This document shows positions 1 to 9,407 of a DNA stretch of 64,000 nt, piece after piece. A program made the translations under genes and the position numbers. Positions within the stretch are counted from its first letter, which is position 1. Every line of letters starts with the position of its first letter. Where the stretch lies: the NCBI RefSeq assembly GCF_000184745.1, contig NC_014931.1, positions 3,720,001-3,784,000 on the forward strand. The letters are read 5' to 3'. The notes under the pieces are model-generated. The model was not told the DNA's origin. It was given only the letters and a program-made list of their open reading frames with translations, and searched no databases. The stretch comes from Variovorax paradoxus EPS. GTDB taxonomy: Bacteria > Pseudomonadota > Gammaproteobacteria > Burkholderiales > Burkholderiaceae_C.

Positions 1-2139
1 CTGCTGTACGAAGGCGCCATCCTGGCGGTGATCGTGGTGTGGCTCTTCTTGCGCGACTGGCGCGCGACTTTTGTCTCGGCCGTGGCGCTGCCGATGTCGG
101 TGATCCCGGCGTTCATCGGCATGTTCGTGCTGGGCTTCTCGGTCAACGTCATCTCGCTGCTCGCGCTCTCGCTGGTGGTCGGGATATTGGTGGACGACGC
201 GATCGTGGAGGTCGAGAACATCGTGCGGCACCTGCGCATGGGCAAGACGCCCTACCAGGCAGCGATGGAGGCGGCCGACGAAATCGGCCTGGCGGTGATC
301 GCCACCACCTTCACGCTGATCGCGGTGTTCCTGCCCACGGCCTTCATGAGCGGCGTGGCCGGCAAGTTCTTCAAGCAGTTCGGCTGGACGGCCTCGCTCG
401 CGGTGTTCGCCTCGCTGGTGGTCGCGCGGGTGCTCACGCCGATGATGGCGGCCTACATCCTGAAGCCCATCGTCGGTGAAGAAAAAGAGCCCGGCTGGCT
501 GCGCTGGTACATGCGCGCCGTGGAATGGAGCACCCACAACCGCTTCAAGACGATGGTGCTGGCCACCCTCTTCTTCTTCGGCTCGCTCGCGATGATCCCG
601 CTGCTCAAGACCGGCTTCATTCCGCCGGATGACAACTCGCAGACGCAGATCTACCTGTCGCTCGCGCCGGGTTCCACGCTCGCGCAGACCACGGCCGCGG
701 CCGAGGAAACGCGCAACCGCGTGATGAAGATCGACCACGTGAAGAGCGTCTACACGACGGTGGCCGGCGGCAGCGCGGGCGGCGATCCGTTCGCGAGCTT
801 CGGCACGCCCGAGACGCGCAAGGCCACGCTCACCATCAAGCTGGACGAGCGCGGCGACCGGCCGCGCAAGCAGGTGATCGAGAACCAGATTCGCACCGCC
901 CTGGAAACCCTGCCCGGCGTGCGCAGCACCGTGGGCCTGGGCGGCTCGGGCGAGAAGTACATCCTGGCGCTCACCGGCGAAGACCCGGTGGCGCTGGCAA
1001 CCGCCGCCAGCGCGGTCGAAAAAGACCTGCGCACCATCGCGGGCCTGGGCAACATCACCTCCACCGCGAGCCTGATCCGCCCCGAGATCGCCGTGCGCCC
1101 CGACTTCGCGCGCGCCGCCGACCTGGGCGTGACCAGCGCCGCCATTGCCGAGACGCTGCGCGTGGCCACGCTGGGCGACTACGACCAGTCGCTCGCCAAG
1201 CTCAACCTCGCGCAGCGGCAGGTGCCGATCGTGGTGAAGCTGGAAGACTCGGCGCGCAAGGACCTCGACCTGCTCGGCCGCCTCTCGGTGCCCGGCGCAC
1301 GCGGCCCCGTCATGCTGAGCCAGGTGGCCTCGCTCACGATGGAAGGCGGCCCGGCCGTCATCGACCGTTACGACCGATCGCGCAACGTCAACTTCGAGAT
1401 CGAACTCTCCAGCGTGGGCCTGGGCGATGCGAAGACCGCGGTGATGGCGCTGCCCTCGATCCAGAAGCTGCCGCCCGGCGTGCGCGTGACCGAAGTGGGC
1501 GATGCGGAAGTGATGACCGAGCTCTTCGCAAGCTTCGGCCTCGCGATGCTCACCGGCGTGCTGTGCATCTACATCGTGCTGGTGCTGCTCTTCAAGGATT
1601 TCCTGCACCCGGTGACCATCCTGTGCGCGCTGCCGCTCGCGCTGGGCGGCGCGTTCGTGGGCTTGCTGATCGGGCAGAAGGCGCTGTCGATGCCCTCGCT
1701 GATCGGACTCATCATGCTGATGGGCATCGCGACGAAGAACTCGATCCTGCTGGTGGAGTACGCCATCGTGGCGCGCCGCGACCACGGCATGAGCCGCTGG
1801 GACGCGCTGCGCGACGCCTGCCACAAGCGGGCGCGGCCCATCATCATGACCACGCTCGCCATGGGCGCCGGCATGCTGCCGATCGCCGTGGGCTTCGGCG
1901 CCGCAGACTCCAGCTTCCGCTCGCCGATGGCGATGGCGGTGATCGGCGGGCTGATCACCTCGACGGTGCTGAGCCTCTTGGTGGTGCCGGCGGTGTTCAC
2001 CTACATCGACGACATCGAGCACTGGATACGGCGCACCGTGCGCAGGCTGCGTGGGCAGCCGGCCGATCCGCACATCGACGACGACCTGCGAGAAAACCCG
2101 GCCGACGACGGCGGCACACCGGCTCGGACCAGCGCCTGA
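1..2139 (+). CDS. RND-family efflux permease, C-terminal part (5' end outside window)
   Basis: This is the inner-membrane, proton-driven pump subunit of a tripartite RND efflux system (AcrB/HAE1 type). The frame is open from base 1, so the gene begins upstream. About 712 residues are present of the roughly 1,040 usual for the family. The window opens inside the first membrane bundle. The acidic pair in GILVDDAIVEVENI (window residues 65-66) matches the proton-relay aspartates of TM4. A periplasmic pore domain follows, then a second bundle (YIVLVLLFKDFLHPVTI, GIATKNSILLVEYA). The adaptor and any outer-membrane factor must lie upstream or elsewhere. The substrate cannot be told from sequence. 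Family assignment is firm. Confidence 0.9.
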   Translation: MLYEGAILAVIVVWLFLRDWRATFVSAVALPMSVIPAFIGMFVLGFSVNVISLLALSLVVGILVDDAIVEVENIVRHLRMGKTPYQAAMEAADEIGLAVIATTFTLIAVFLPTAFMSGVAGKFFKQFGWTASLAVFASLVVARVLTPMMAAYILKPIVGEEKEPGWLRWYMRAVEWSTHNRFKTMVLATLFFFGSLAMIPLLKTGFIPPDDNSQTQIYLSLAPGSTLAQTTAAAEETRNRVMKIDHVKSVYTTVAGGSAGGDPFASFGTPETRKATLTIKLDERGDRPRKQVIENQIRTALETLPGVRSTVGLGGSGEKYILALTGEDPVALATAASAVEKDLRTIAGLGNITSTASLIRPEIAVRPDFARAADLGVTSAAIAETLRVATLGDYDQSLAKLNLAQRQVPIVVKLEDSARKDLDLLGRLSVPGARGPVMLSQVASLTMEGGPAVIDRYDRSRNVNFEIELSSVGLGDAKTAVMALPSIQKLPPGVRVTEVGDAEVMTELFASFGLAMLTGVLCIYIVLVLLFKDFLHPVTILCALPLALGGAFVGLLIGQKALSMPSLIGLIMLMGIATKNSILLVEYAIVARRDHGMSRWDALRDACHKRARPIIMTTLAMGAGMLPIAVGFGAADSSFRSPMAMAVIGGLITSTVLSLLVVPAVFTYIDDIEHWIRRTVRRLRGQPADPHIDDDLRENPADDGGTPARTSA

Positions 2140-2164
2140 CAACCCCGAGCCGAGCGACCGACCC

Positions 2165-2431
2165 ATGAGCGTCTTCTCCGCCTGGCCATACATCGTGCTC
2201 ATTGGGGTGGTGCTCGTCGCGCTGGCCCTGCCGGTCTTCCGCGCCGCCGACGAGCCGGCGTCGCGCGACCAGCGCACCACAACGCTCGACGGCCTGCGCG
2301 GCTTTCTCGCGCTGAGCGTCTTCGTGCACCACCTGATGGTGACCCACGGCTACCTCGATAACGGCGTGTGGACCTTTCCACCGACGGGCTTTCCGACTCA
2401 GCTCGGACAGGTCGGCGTAGGGGCCTTCTAA
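2165..2431 (+). pseudogene. Truncated acyltransferase-3 (OafA/YrhL-like), N-terminal remnant
   Basis: The frame begins with a membrane segment (WPYIVLIGVVLVALALPVF). It continues with TTTLDGLRGFLALSVFVHHL, the LDGLRG...F.VF..H signature at the start of O-acyltransferases that modify cell-surface sugars. It stops after only 88 residues, where family members run to 350-400. The break falls right after GQVGV, where intact proteins continue into the next membrane helix. No continuation is visible in other frames before the tct terminator. It is most likely a deletion remnant. The start lies 25 bases after the efflux gene stop. Confidence 0.7.
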
Positions 2432-2521
2432 GCGTGCGCGGTCCGGGCTACGGGGCCTGCCCGCGGCGCAGGCCGCCAACCCTGAGCGTTCTCGCGCCGG
2501 TCGCGGCGGCTTGAAGCGCCA

Positions 2522-2558
2522 CAAAGAAAAATGCCGCGGGGCCAAGGCGCCGCGGCAT
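2522..2558 (-). terminator. Rho-independent terminator of the tctCBA operon
   Basis: A 9-bp perfect stem (ATGCCGCGG at 2531-2539 and CCGCGGCAT at 2550-2558) is followed on the minus strand by a T-rich run (2522-2530). It sits 20 bases beyond the tctA stop. Confidence 0.75.
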
Positions 2559-2577
2559 CGTTGAGGAGAAAGGCGCG

Positions 2578-4101
2578 TCAGGCGTCCAGCTGCGCCAGCC
2601 GCTTCAGCTTGCGTTCGCTCATGCGCTTGGCCAGGCGCGGCAGCACCAGCACGGCCACCACGACGATCACCAGCGCGATCGACATCGGACGCTGGAAGAA
2701 CACCGCCGCACTGCCCTCGCCGATCGACATGGCGTTGCGCAATTGCGCTTCGGCGAGCGGCCCGAGGATCATGCCGACCACCACGGGCGCGGTCGGGAAA
2801 TCGTAGCGCCGCATCACCACGCCCAGGAGGCCGATGCCGTAGAGCAGGAACAGGTCGAATGCGCTCTGGCGCATGCCGTAGGCACCCACCGTCGCGAAGA
2901 TCAGGATGCCGGCGTAGAGCTGCGGCTTCGGAATCTTCAGGAGCTTGACCCACAGGCCCACCATCGGCAGGTTCAGCACCAGCAGCATCACGTTGCCGAT
3001 GTAGAGCGAGGCGATCAGCGCCCACACCAGCGCGGCCGAGGTGGTGAAGAGCTGCGGACCCGGCTGGATGCCGTAGTTCTGGAACGCGCCCAGCAGGATG
3101 GCGGTGGTGTTCGAGGTCGGGATGCCCAGCGTGAGCAGCGGAATCAGCGCGGCCGTCACCGTCGCGTTGTTGGCGGCTTCGGGGCCGGCCACGCCTTCGA
3201 TGGCGCCGGTGGTGCCGAACTCGGCCTTGGCGTCCTTGTCCTTGGCGAGCTTCTTTTCCATCGCATAGCTCAGGAAGGTCGGGATCTCGGTGCCGCCGGC
3301 CGGGATGCAGCCGAACGGCGTACCGATGGCGGTGCCGCGCAGCCAGGCGGGAATCGAGCGCTTCCAGTCGCGCTTGCTCATGTGCACGCGGCTCAGCTTG
3401 TTCTGGCCCTCGACCACCTTGCCCTCGTAGAGCACGGCGTAGAGCACCTCGGCCACCGCGAAGAGGCCGACCGCGACCAGCACGATCTCGATGCCGTCGA
3501 GCAGCTCGGGCACACCGCCGGTGTAGCGACCCTGGCCCGAAATCTGGTCGAGGCCCACGCAGCCCGCGGCGAGGCCGACGAACAGCGCCGTCATGCCGCG
3601 CAGCGTGCTCTTGCCGAGCACCGCGCTCACCGTGGTGAAGGCCAGCAGCATCAACAGGAAATACTCGGGCGGCCCGAGCTTGACCGCGAACTCGGCCACG
3701 AACGGCGCGAACAGCGTGACGATGACGGTGGCGATGGTGCCGGCCACGAAGGAGCCGATGGCCGCGGTGGCGAGCGCCGCGCCCGCCCTTCCGCTCTTGG
3801 CCATCTTGTTGCCCTCCATCGCGGTCACCATGCTGGCGGTCTCGCCGGGCGTGTTGAGCAGGATGGACGTGGTCGAGCCGCCGTACATGGCGCCGTAGTA
3901 GATGCCCGAGAAGAAGATCATCGAGGCCGTGATGTCGACCTTGCCGGTGATCGGCAGCAGCATGGCCACGGCCACCGCCGGGCCGATGCCGGGCAGCACG
4001 CCCACGGCCGTGCCCAAGGCACAGCCGACCAGGCACCAGAGCAGATTGACGGGCGTGATGGCGGCGCCGAAGCCCGCCATGAGTGCGTTGAAGATTTCCA
4101 T
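2578..4101 (-). CDS. tctA: Tripartite tricarboxylate transporter, large membrane subunit TctA
   Basis: TctA is the large permease subunit that moves citrate-like tricarboxylates across the inner membrane using the ion gradient. The 507-residue length is normal for the family. The protein is almost wholly hydrophobic, with about 11-12 segments. The N-terminal glycine/proline-rich signature is present ([19 protein letters not shown], near residues 38-56), as is the second conserved loop ([20 protein letters not shown]). It is the last gene of a minus-strand operon tctC-tctB-tctA and starts one base after the tctB stop, so the two are probably translationally coupled. The true substrate is unknown, since TTT systems also carry other carboxylates. 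Confidence 0.93.
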   Translation of the reverse strand: MEIFNALMAGFGAAITPVNLLWCLVGCALGTAVGVLPGIGPAVAVAMLLPITGKVDITASMIFFSGIYYGAMYGGSTTSILLNTPGETASMVTAMEGNKMAKSGRAGAALATAAIGSFVAGTIATVIVTLFAPFVAEFAVKLGPPEYFLLMLLAFTTVSAVLGKSTLRGMTALFVGLAAGCVGLDQISGQGRYTGGVPELLDGIEIVLVAVGLFAVAEVLYAVLYEGKVVEGQNKLSRVHMSKRDWKRSIPAWLRGTAIGTPFGCIPAGGTEIPTFLSYAMEKKLAKDKDAKAEFGTTGAIEGVAGPEAANNATVTAALIPLLTLGIPTSNTTAILLGAFQNYGIQPGPQLFTTSAALVWALIASLYIGNVMLLVLNLPMVGLWVKLLKIPKPQLYAGILIFATVGAYGMRQSAFDLFLLYGIGLLGVVMRRYDFPTAPVVVGMILGPLAEAQLRNAMSIGEGSAAVFFQRPMSIALVIVVVAVLVLPRLAKRMSERKLKRLAQLDA

Positions 4102-4102
4102 G

Positions 4103-4654
4103 TCAGAGCCACCCAGTGGAAGTGAGGCCGGGCAGGTTGATGGCCAGGAACTGCGTGAACATCCAGAACACCGGGGCGGCGATGAGCACGCCGGTGACGA
4201 AATCGATGACCCAGGTGCGCGGCGCGTTCACGCCGGCCTGCCCGCTTGCGCGGCGCAAGCCCTGCACCGCCAGCAGGTAGCACAGCGTGCAGCTCAGGAT
4301 GAAGCCCAGGGTGGTGATCAGCGCCGCGTTGAGCAGGAGGCCCGCCGAGACCCAGACGAAGCCGGGCCAGTAGGCGCGGTCGGCGCCGGTGGGCGCGTCG
4401 AGTTCGCGAAAGCCGCCGGTGCGCGCTTCCCAGAGGATCCAGGCGCCGCAGAGCACGAGCACCACGGACACCAGCCAGGGCAGGAAGTTGGGGCCGACGC
4501 CGCCGTAGCCGGCTTCGGAGGAGATGCCGATGGCGCCGAACGCCAGCGCAAGGCCGGTGAGCAGGACGCCTGCGCCGACGAGCGTTTGCGGCCAGACGGC
4601 CGCCGCTTGGGCCGCCGAATCAGGCGGCGAGACCGAGGAATCTGGAGTTGTCAT
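4103..4654 (-). CDS. tctB: Tripartite tricarboxylate transporter, small membrane subunit TctB
   Basis: This 183-residue protein has four hydrophobic stretches and the layout of the TctB family, the small poorly conserved membrane subunit that partners TctA. Segments include TLVGAGVLLTGLALAFGAIG, FLPWLVSVVLVLCGAWILW and LGFILSCTLCYLLAVQGL. The identification rests mainly on its place between a clear tctC and a clear tctA. It abuts tctA with one base between them. The N-terminal 20 residues are polar and poorly conserved, so the exact start is not certain. Confidence 0.88.
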   Translation of the reverse strand: MTTPDSSVSPPDSAAQAAAVWPQTLVGAGVLLTGLALAFGAIGISSEAGYGGVGPNFLPWLVSVVLVLCGAWILWEARTGGFRELDAPTGADRAYWPGFVWVSAGLLLNAALITTLGFILSCTLCYLLAVQGLRRASGQAGVNAPRTWVIDFVTGVLIAAPVFWMFTQFLAINLPGLTSTGWL

Positions 4655-4750
4655 TTTTGCTCCCGGAATGTGGTGCTGGATTTGAAAACGGCACGCTGTC
4701 GTCTCTTGCGAGGACAGCGTGCCATTCGGCAGGCATTGGTGTGCCGGGGG

Positions 4751-5710
4751 TCAGACCATGCCGGACTTGGTCATGATCGCGCGGAGGCTCGCGAAATCGT
4801 CGTCGACGAACTTGGCGAAGGCTTCGCCCGACAGCACGGCAGGCGTCCAGTCGTTCTTCTTGAGCGACTCGGCCCACGACGAACTCTTCATGGCGGCCAG
4901 CACCATGTCGGTCAGCGCCTTGCGCTGCTCGGCCGAGATGCCAGGCGCGCCGTACACGCCGCGCCAGTTGCCGATTTCCACGTCGATGCCCTGCTCCTTG
5001 AGCGTGGGCACGTTGATGCCCGGCAGACGCTGGGCCGAGGTGACGGCAATCGCCTTCATCTTGCCGGCGGCGATGTATTCGGCGAACTCGCTGTAACCGC
5101 TGCCGCCGACGGTGACGTTGCCGCCCAGGATGGCGGCGGTGGCCTCGCCGCCTCCGCGGAAGGCCACGTAGTTGATCTTGGAGGGATCGGCGCCGACCTT
5201 CTGCGCGATCATGGCCGCGGCGATGTGCTCGGTGGAGCCGCGCGAACCGCCGCCCCACTTGACGCTGCCCGGGTCCTTCTTGAGCTGGTCGACCACGTCC
5301 TTCATGGTCTTCAGGGGCGAGTTGGCCGGCAGCACGAACACGTTGTATTCGGTGGTCAGGCGCGCGATCGGCGTGGCCTGTTCCAGCTTGACCGGCGGCT
5401 TGCCGGTGATGATGCCGCCCAGCATGACCGAGCCCATGACCATCAGCGCGTTGGCATCGCCCTTGGAGCCGTTCACGAACTGGGCCAGGCCCAGGGCGCC
5501 GGCGGCGCCGCCCTTGTTGTCGTAGGTGACGGTGTCGGCCACCTTGGCGTCGCTCAGGGCCTTGCCCAATGCACGGCCGGTGGTGTCCCAGCCGCCGCCC
5601 GGGTTGGCGGGGATCATCATCTTGACGTTGGCTGCGGCACGCGCCGAGAGCGGCAATGCGCCGGCGGCGGCCAGAGCGGCCAGGGACTTCAAAAAGGTAT
5701 CGCGACGCAT
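4751..5710 (-). CDS. tctC: Periplasmic solute-binding protein TctC (Bug family)
   Basis: TctC captures the carboxylate in the periplasm and hands it to TctAB. From the ATG at 5710 the protein is 319 residues, typical for Bug proteins. It begins with a signal peptide (MRRDTFLKSLAALAAAGALP, then SARA). A longer frame reaches 5776, but its extra 22 residues would precede this signal peptide, so 5710 is preferred. The mature protein has the family landmarks IPANPGGGWDTTGRALGKAL and GSRGSTEHIAAAMIA. It heads the operon and is divergent from tctDE across 140 bases that should hold both promoters. Confidence 0.9.
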   Translation of the reverse strand: MRRDTFLKSLAALAAAGALPLSARAAANVKMMIPANPGGGWDTTGRALGKALSDAKVADTVTYDNKGGAAGALGLAQFVNGSKGDANALMVMGSVMLGGIITGKPPVKLEQATPIARLTTEYNVFVLPANSPLKTMKDVVDQLKKDPGSVKWGGGSRGSTEHIAAAMIAQKVGADPSKINYVAFRGGGEATAAILGGNVTVGGSGYSEFAEYIAAGKMKAIAVTSAQRLPGINVPTLKEQGIDVEIGNWRGVYGAPGISAEQRKALTDMVLAAMKSSSWAESLKKNDWTPAVLSGEAFAKFVDDDFASLRAIMTKSGMV

Positions 5711-5850
5711 CGTGGTTGTCTCCAGGGGCTGAAAGGAAAGTGGCAGGAACCTGACTCGGACCTGAGCCGCTATCATGCGCCGCCCCGCTGTCAGTTGGCT
5801 GTCCGCCAGACTGGGGAAAACACCAAAGTATCCAATCAGCCCTCCCCCGT

Positions 5851-6531
5851 ATGAAGCTGCTGCTGGTCGAAGACGATCCCTCGATGCAAATCACGCTGCA
5901 GCGCACGCTCGGCCGCCGCCGCATCGATGTGCGCGTGTGCGGCGATGGGGCCGAGGCGGTGGCGCAGTGGCGCGCCATCGAGCCCGACGTGGTGGCGCTC
6001 GACCTGAGCCTGCCCAACCTCGACGGCCTGCAGGTGCTGGCGCAGGCCCGCGCCGAAGGGCTGCGCACGCCGGTGCTGCTGCTCACGGCCCGCGGCACGG
6101 TGGGCGACCGCATCGTCGGCCTCAATGCCGGCGCCGACGACTACCTGCCCAAGCCCTTCGACCTGGACGAACTGGAAGCCCGTATCCGCGCGCTGCGCCG
6201 GCGCAGCCAGAGCGCCGGGCCCGACACGGGCCTGAACCCGCAGGAGATCGGCGGCCTGCGCTTCGAGCCCGACAACGGCGCCATCTACAACCGCGCCGAC
6301 CTGCTGGAGCTCACGCCGCGCGAACTGGCGCTGATGAAGGCGCTGATGATGAAGCCGGGCCACGCGGTCACGAAGGAGCGCCTGTTCGAGCTGGTGTTCC
6401 CGGGCGAGACCGACGTGCAGTACGAAGCCATCGAGGTGGTGGTGTATCGCCTGCGCAAGAAGCTCGTGGGCACGGGCGCGGTGCTGATGACGATGCGCGG
6501 CCTCGGTTATCTGCTGCGGCCCGAGACATGA
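5851..6531 (+). CDS. tctD: OmpR-family response regulator TctD
   Basis: This 226-residue two-domain regulator very likely activates the divergent tct carrier. The receiver domain (1-120) has the acidic pocket E7, D8, D9, the phospho-acceptor D51 (VVALDLSLPN) and K101 (LPKPF). A winged-helix DNA-binding domain follows, with RELALMKALMMKPGHAVTKE and the recognition region YEAIEVVVYRLRKKL. The divergent order tctCBA/tctDE matches the classic Salmonella layout. It is followed after seven bases by its kinase. The role is inferred from position and family; the regulator class is certain. Confidence 0.9.
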   Translation: MKLLLVEDDPSMQITLQRTLGRRRIDVRVCGDGAEAVAQWRAIEPDVVALDLSLPNLDGLQVLAQARAEGLRTPVLLLTARGTVGDRIVGLNAGADDYLPKPFDLDELEARIRALRRRSQSAGPDTGLNPQEIGGLRFEPDNGAIYNRADLLELTPRELALMKALMMKPGHAVTKERLFELVFPGETDVQYEAIEVVVYRLRKKLVGTGAVLMTMRGLGYLLRPET

Positions 6532-6538
6532 AGGCCGC

Positions 6539-7957
6539 ATGAAGAAAGTGTCTTCGCTGCGCGCGCGGCTGCTGTTCGGCATCCTCGCGCCGGTGGCGGT
6601 GTTCATCGTGATCAACAGCGTGAGCCTGTACCGCCAGAGCCTCGCGGCCGCCACCACCGCCTACGACCGCACCCTGCTCGCTTCCGCCAAGACCATCGGC
6701 GAGCAGCTCGACGTGGAGGGCTACGACGAGAAGGCGCAGTTGCGCGCGATCGTGCCCTACTCCGCGCTCGAAGCCTTCGAGGCCGACAACCGCAGCCGGC
6801 TTTTCTATCGCGTGTCCGCGCTCGACGGCGACCTGATCTCGGGCTTCGCCGAGCTGCCGTTCTGGCGCGGACGCATTCCGGACCGAAGCGCGTATGCGGC
6901 GCTGGTCGATTTCTACGATGCGCAGTTCCGGGGGCAGCCCGTTCGTGTCGCGGTGCTGCTGCAGCCGGTGGCCAGCGCGCGCGGCCGCGGCATGGCCGTG
7001 GTGCAGGTGGCGGAAACGCTCGAGCTGCGCGAGACGCTGGTGCGCAAGCTGCTGCTCGACACGCTCTGGCGCCAGTTGCTGTTGATGGGCGTCATCGCGG
7101 GCGTCACGGTGTTCGTGGTGCATCGCGCGACGCGCTCGGTGCGCGAACTGGGCGAAGCGATAGAAGAGCGGCCGGCCGACGACCTCTCGCCTATCGATGC
7201 GCCCGACGCGCCGCGCGAACTGCGCCCCTTGATCGACGCCACCACCGAGGTGATGGGCCGGCTGCAGCGCCTGCTCGATCACCAGAAGCGCTTCGTGCGC
7301 GACAGCGCCCACCAACTGCGCACGCCGCTGGCGGTGCTCAAGGCGCAGGTGCAGTCGGCGCGCCGCGGCGATGTGGCGCCCGAGCAGGCCTTCGGCGAGA
7401 TCAGCCAGACGGTCGAACGCGCCACGATGCTGGCCAACCAGATGCTCTCGCTCGCGAAGGTGGAGCAACTGCGGCAGCAACCCGAGTCGGTGACGCTGGA
7501 CCTCGGCGACGTGGTGCGCGGCATTGCGCTCGACCTGTCGCCCCTGGTCGCCGACAAGGCGCTCGATTTCGAACTGGCCATCGACGAGCCGGTGGCCGTG
7601 CGCGCGCACCAGTGGATGCTGCAGGAGCTCACGCGCAACCTGCTGCACAACGCGATCAAGCAGAGCCCGCAGGGCGCGGCGCTGTCGGTCATCGTGCGCG
7701 CCGAGGGCGACCATGCCGTGCTCACCGTGCTCGACGAAGGGCCGGGCATTTCGCCTGAACTGCGGCAGCGGCTCTTCGCGCCCTTTTCCGCCGGCAACAC
7801 CTCGAGCGGCTCGGGTCTGGGACTGGCGATCTGCCGCGAGATCGTGCTGGCGCTGGATGGGCGCATCGATCTGGACAACCGCACCGCGCAGGACAACACC
7901 GCACGCGTGGTCGGGCTGGATGCTGTCGTGCGCCTTCCGCTCTGGCGGCACAATTGA
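6539..7957 (+). CDS. tctE: Sensor histidine kinase TctE
   Basis: This is the membrane kinase partner of TctD. The 472-residue protein has an N-terminal membrane anchor (LLFGILAPVAVFIVINSVSL), a periplasmic sensor region with the TctE-type N-terminal domain (about 30-160), a second helix near 180-195 and a HAMP-like linker. The H-box HQLRTPLAVL carries His258. The ATPase domain has the N-box NLLHNAIKQ and the G boxes DEGPGISPELRQRL and GSGLGLAICREI. It starts seven bases after tctD and is expected to be co-transcribed with it. It should sense tricarboxylates in the periplasm. Confidence 0.9.
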   Translation: MKKVSSLRARLLFGILAPVAVFIVINSVSLYRQSLAAATTAYDRTLLASAKTIGEQLDVEGYDEKAQLRAIVPYSALEAFEADNRSRLFYRVSALDGDLISGFAELPFWRGRIPDRSAYAALVDFYDAQFRGQPVRVAVLLQPVASARGRGMAVVQVAETLELRETLVRKLLLDTLWRQLLLMGVIAGVTVFVVHRATRSVRELGEAIEERPADDLSPIDAPDAPRELRPLIDATTEVMGRLQRLLDHQKRFVRDSAHQLRTPLAVLKAQVQSARRGDVAPEQAFGEISQTVERATMLANQMLSLAKVEQLRQQPESVTLDLGDVVRGIALDLSPLVADKALDFELAIDEPVAVRAHQWMLQELTRNLLHNAIKQSPQGAALSVIVRAEGDHAVLTVLDEGPGISPELRQRLFAPFSAGNTSSGSGLGLAICREIVLALDGRIDLDNRTAQDNTARVVGLDAVVRLPLWRHN

Positions 7958-7967
7958 ATTCCCACCT

Positions 7968-8411
7968 ATGGAACCCATGGAACGTCTGCGCATCGACAAA
8001 TGGCTCTGGGCCGCACGCTTCTTCAAGACGCGTTCGCTGGCCGCGGAGGAAATCGGCAAGAACCGGGTGCAGGTGAACGGCGATGTCGCCAAGGCCTCGC
8101 GCGAGGTGAAGGCCGGCGACACCGTGACGATGCGCCTGGGCGTGCAGACGCGGACCGTGACGGTGCGCGGCATCAGCGGCCAGCGCGGGCCGGCGCCCGT
8201 CGCCCAATTGCTCTATGAGGAAACGGCGGAAAGCATCGCCGCACAGGCCGCGCTGCGCGAACAGCGCCGCATGGGCAGCGAGCCAGCGCTGGCCATCGAA
8301 CAGGGTCGCCCGACCAAGCGCGACCGGCGCGATCTCGATGGTGCGGTGCGCCACGCCGAATGGGACAACCGCTGGAGCGCGTCGATCGACCCGGAAGACA
8401 CAGAGCGCTGA
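7968..8411 (+). CDS. hslR: S4-domain RNA-binding heat-shock protein Hsp15
   Basis: Hsp15 binds stalled 50S subunits carrying peptidyl-tRNA and helps free them. The 147-residue protein starts with the S4 RNA-binding fold (RLRIDKWLWAARFFKTRSLA, then EEIGKNRVQVNGDVAKASREV). It ends with a basic, glutamine/arginine-rich tail, including GRPTKRDRRDLD, as in the E. coli protein. Two in-frame ATGs (7968 and 7977) are possible starts. The gene begins 10 bases after tctE, but its role is unrelated to the carrier. Confidence 0.88.
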   Translation: MEPMERLRIDKWLWAARFFKTRSLAAEEIGKNRVQVNGDVAKASREVKAGDTVTMRLGVQTRTVTVRGISGQRGPAPVAQLLYEETAESIAAQAALREQRRMGSEPALAIEQGRPTKRDRRDLDGAVRHAEWDNRWSASIDPEDTER

Positions 8412-8454
8412 TCGCGTACGCTGTCAGCTTTCCTTCTTCAAGGGGTTCCGGTTC

Positions 8455-9261
8455 ATGGCCAGCTTCAAGAAATACCGCGTCGGCAACAAGTTCAAGCTCT
8501 CGCAGATCGACCCCGGCGACACCGCCTTCTGCGAAGGCAACGAGGCCGCGCAACGCGAGGAAATCGACGCCCTGGCCGTCGAGCTCGACGAACTGCAGAA
8601 CCTGCTGCATGCCGAAGGAAAGCGCAAGGTGCTGCTGGTGCTGCAAGGCATGGACACCAGCGGCAAGGACGGCACGGTGCGCTGGGTGTTCTCGCGCACC
8701 TCCCCGCTCGGCGTGCGCGTCGCGGCCTTCAAGGCGCCGACCGAAGAGGAACGGGCGCGCGACTACCTCTGGCGCTGCCACGCCGTCGTGCCGCGCACCG
8801 GCGAGATCGCGGTGTGGAACCGCAGCCACTACGAAGACGTGCTGGTGCCGGTGGTCGAAGGCTGGATCGACAAGGCCGAGACCAAGCGCCGCTACGCGCA
8901 GATCAACGACTTCGAGCGGCTCCTGACGGAGACCGGCACGGCCGTCGTCAAGTGCATGCTGCACATCGACAAGGACGAGCAGCGCGAGCGCCTGCAGGCC
9001 CGCATCGACACGCCCGGCAAGCAGTGGAAGTTCAGCATGGGTGACCTGGAAGTGCGCACGAAGTGGCCCGCCTACCAGCGCGCCTACGAGAGCGCGCTGT
9101 CTGCCACCTCGACCGAGCACGCGCCCTGGTATGTGATTCCCGCCAACAGCAAGCGGCACCGCAACCTGATGATTGCGCAACTGCTGGTGAAGACTTTGCG
9201 GCAGATGAAGTTCAAGGCCCCGGCGCCCGATCCGGCGCTCAAGGGAATGATCGTCAAGTAA
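8455..9261 (+). CDS. ppk2: Polyphosphate kinase 2 family protein (PPK2)
   Basis: PPK2 enzymes move phosphate between polyphosphate and nucleotides in the cytoplasm. The 268-residue length fits single-domain members. The Walker A segment is LQGMDTSGKDGTVRWVF (near residues 63-79). The conserved NRSHYEDVLVPVV and LHIDKDEQRERLQARI (lid) follow, with the C-terminal WYVIPANSKRHRNLMI. The ATG follows the TTCAAGGGGTTCCGGTTC leader. Whether it favours AMP/ADP phosphorylation (class I/III) or the reverse cannot be settled by eye. Confidence 0.9.
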   Translation: MASFKKYRVGNKFKLSQIDPGDTAFCEGNEAAQREEIDALAVELDELQNLLHAEGKRKVLLVLQGMDTSGKDGTVRWVFSRTSPLGVRVAAFKAPTEEERARDYLWRCHAVVPRTGEIAVWNRSHYEDVLVPVVEGWIDKAETKRRYAQINDFERLLTETGTAVVKCMLHIDKDEQRERLQARIDTPGKQWKFSMGDLEVRTKWPAYQRAYESALSATSTEHAPWYVIPANSKRHRNLMIAQLLVKTLRQMKFKAPAPDPALKGMIVK

Positions 9262-9275
9262 GACGGGTGCCGTTG

Positions 9276-9313
9276 GTTGCAGCAGCGTCGTGCTGCCGCA
9301 ACGTGTTGTTTGT
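9276..9313 (+). terminator. Probable terminator after the PPK2 gene
   Basis: The inverted repeat GTTGC-AGCAGC / GCTGC-CGCAAC (9276-9302) is followed by the T-rich GTGTTGTTTGT. It lies 15 bases past the stop. Confidence 0.5.
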
Positions 9314-9407
9314 AAAGTGCTCGCCGGCCTACGAAGCGAGGCAGCTCTGCAAACTAAGGTTCATGGGTACCTGCTTCAGGTGCACTCATCAACCGAAGGA
9401 CTCCAAC

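Noticed and set aside
2743..4125. Long open frame on the plus strand opposite tctA
   Set aside because: It mirrors the high-GC codon pattern of tctA, has His/Arg/Glu-rich low-complexity sequence and no family features. The same holds for 11110-12822 (+), 12952-15459 (+) and 17302-20094 (-).
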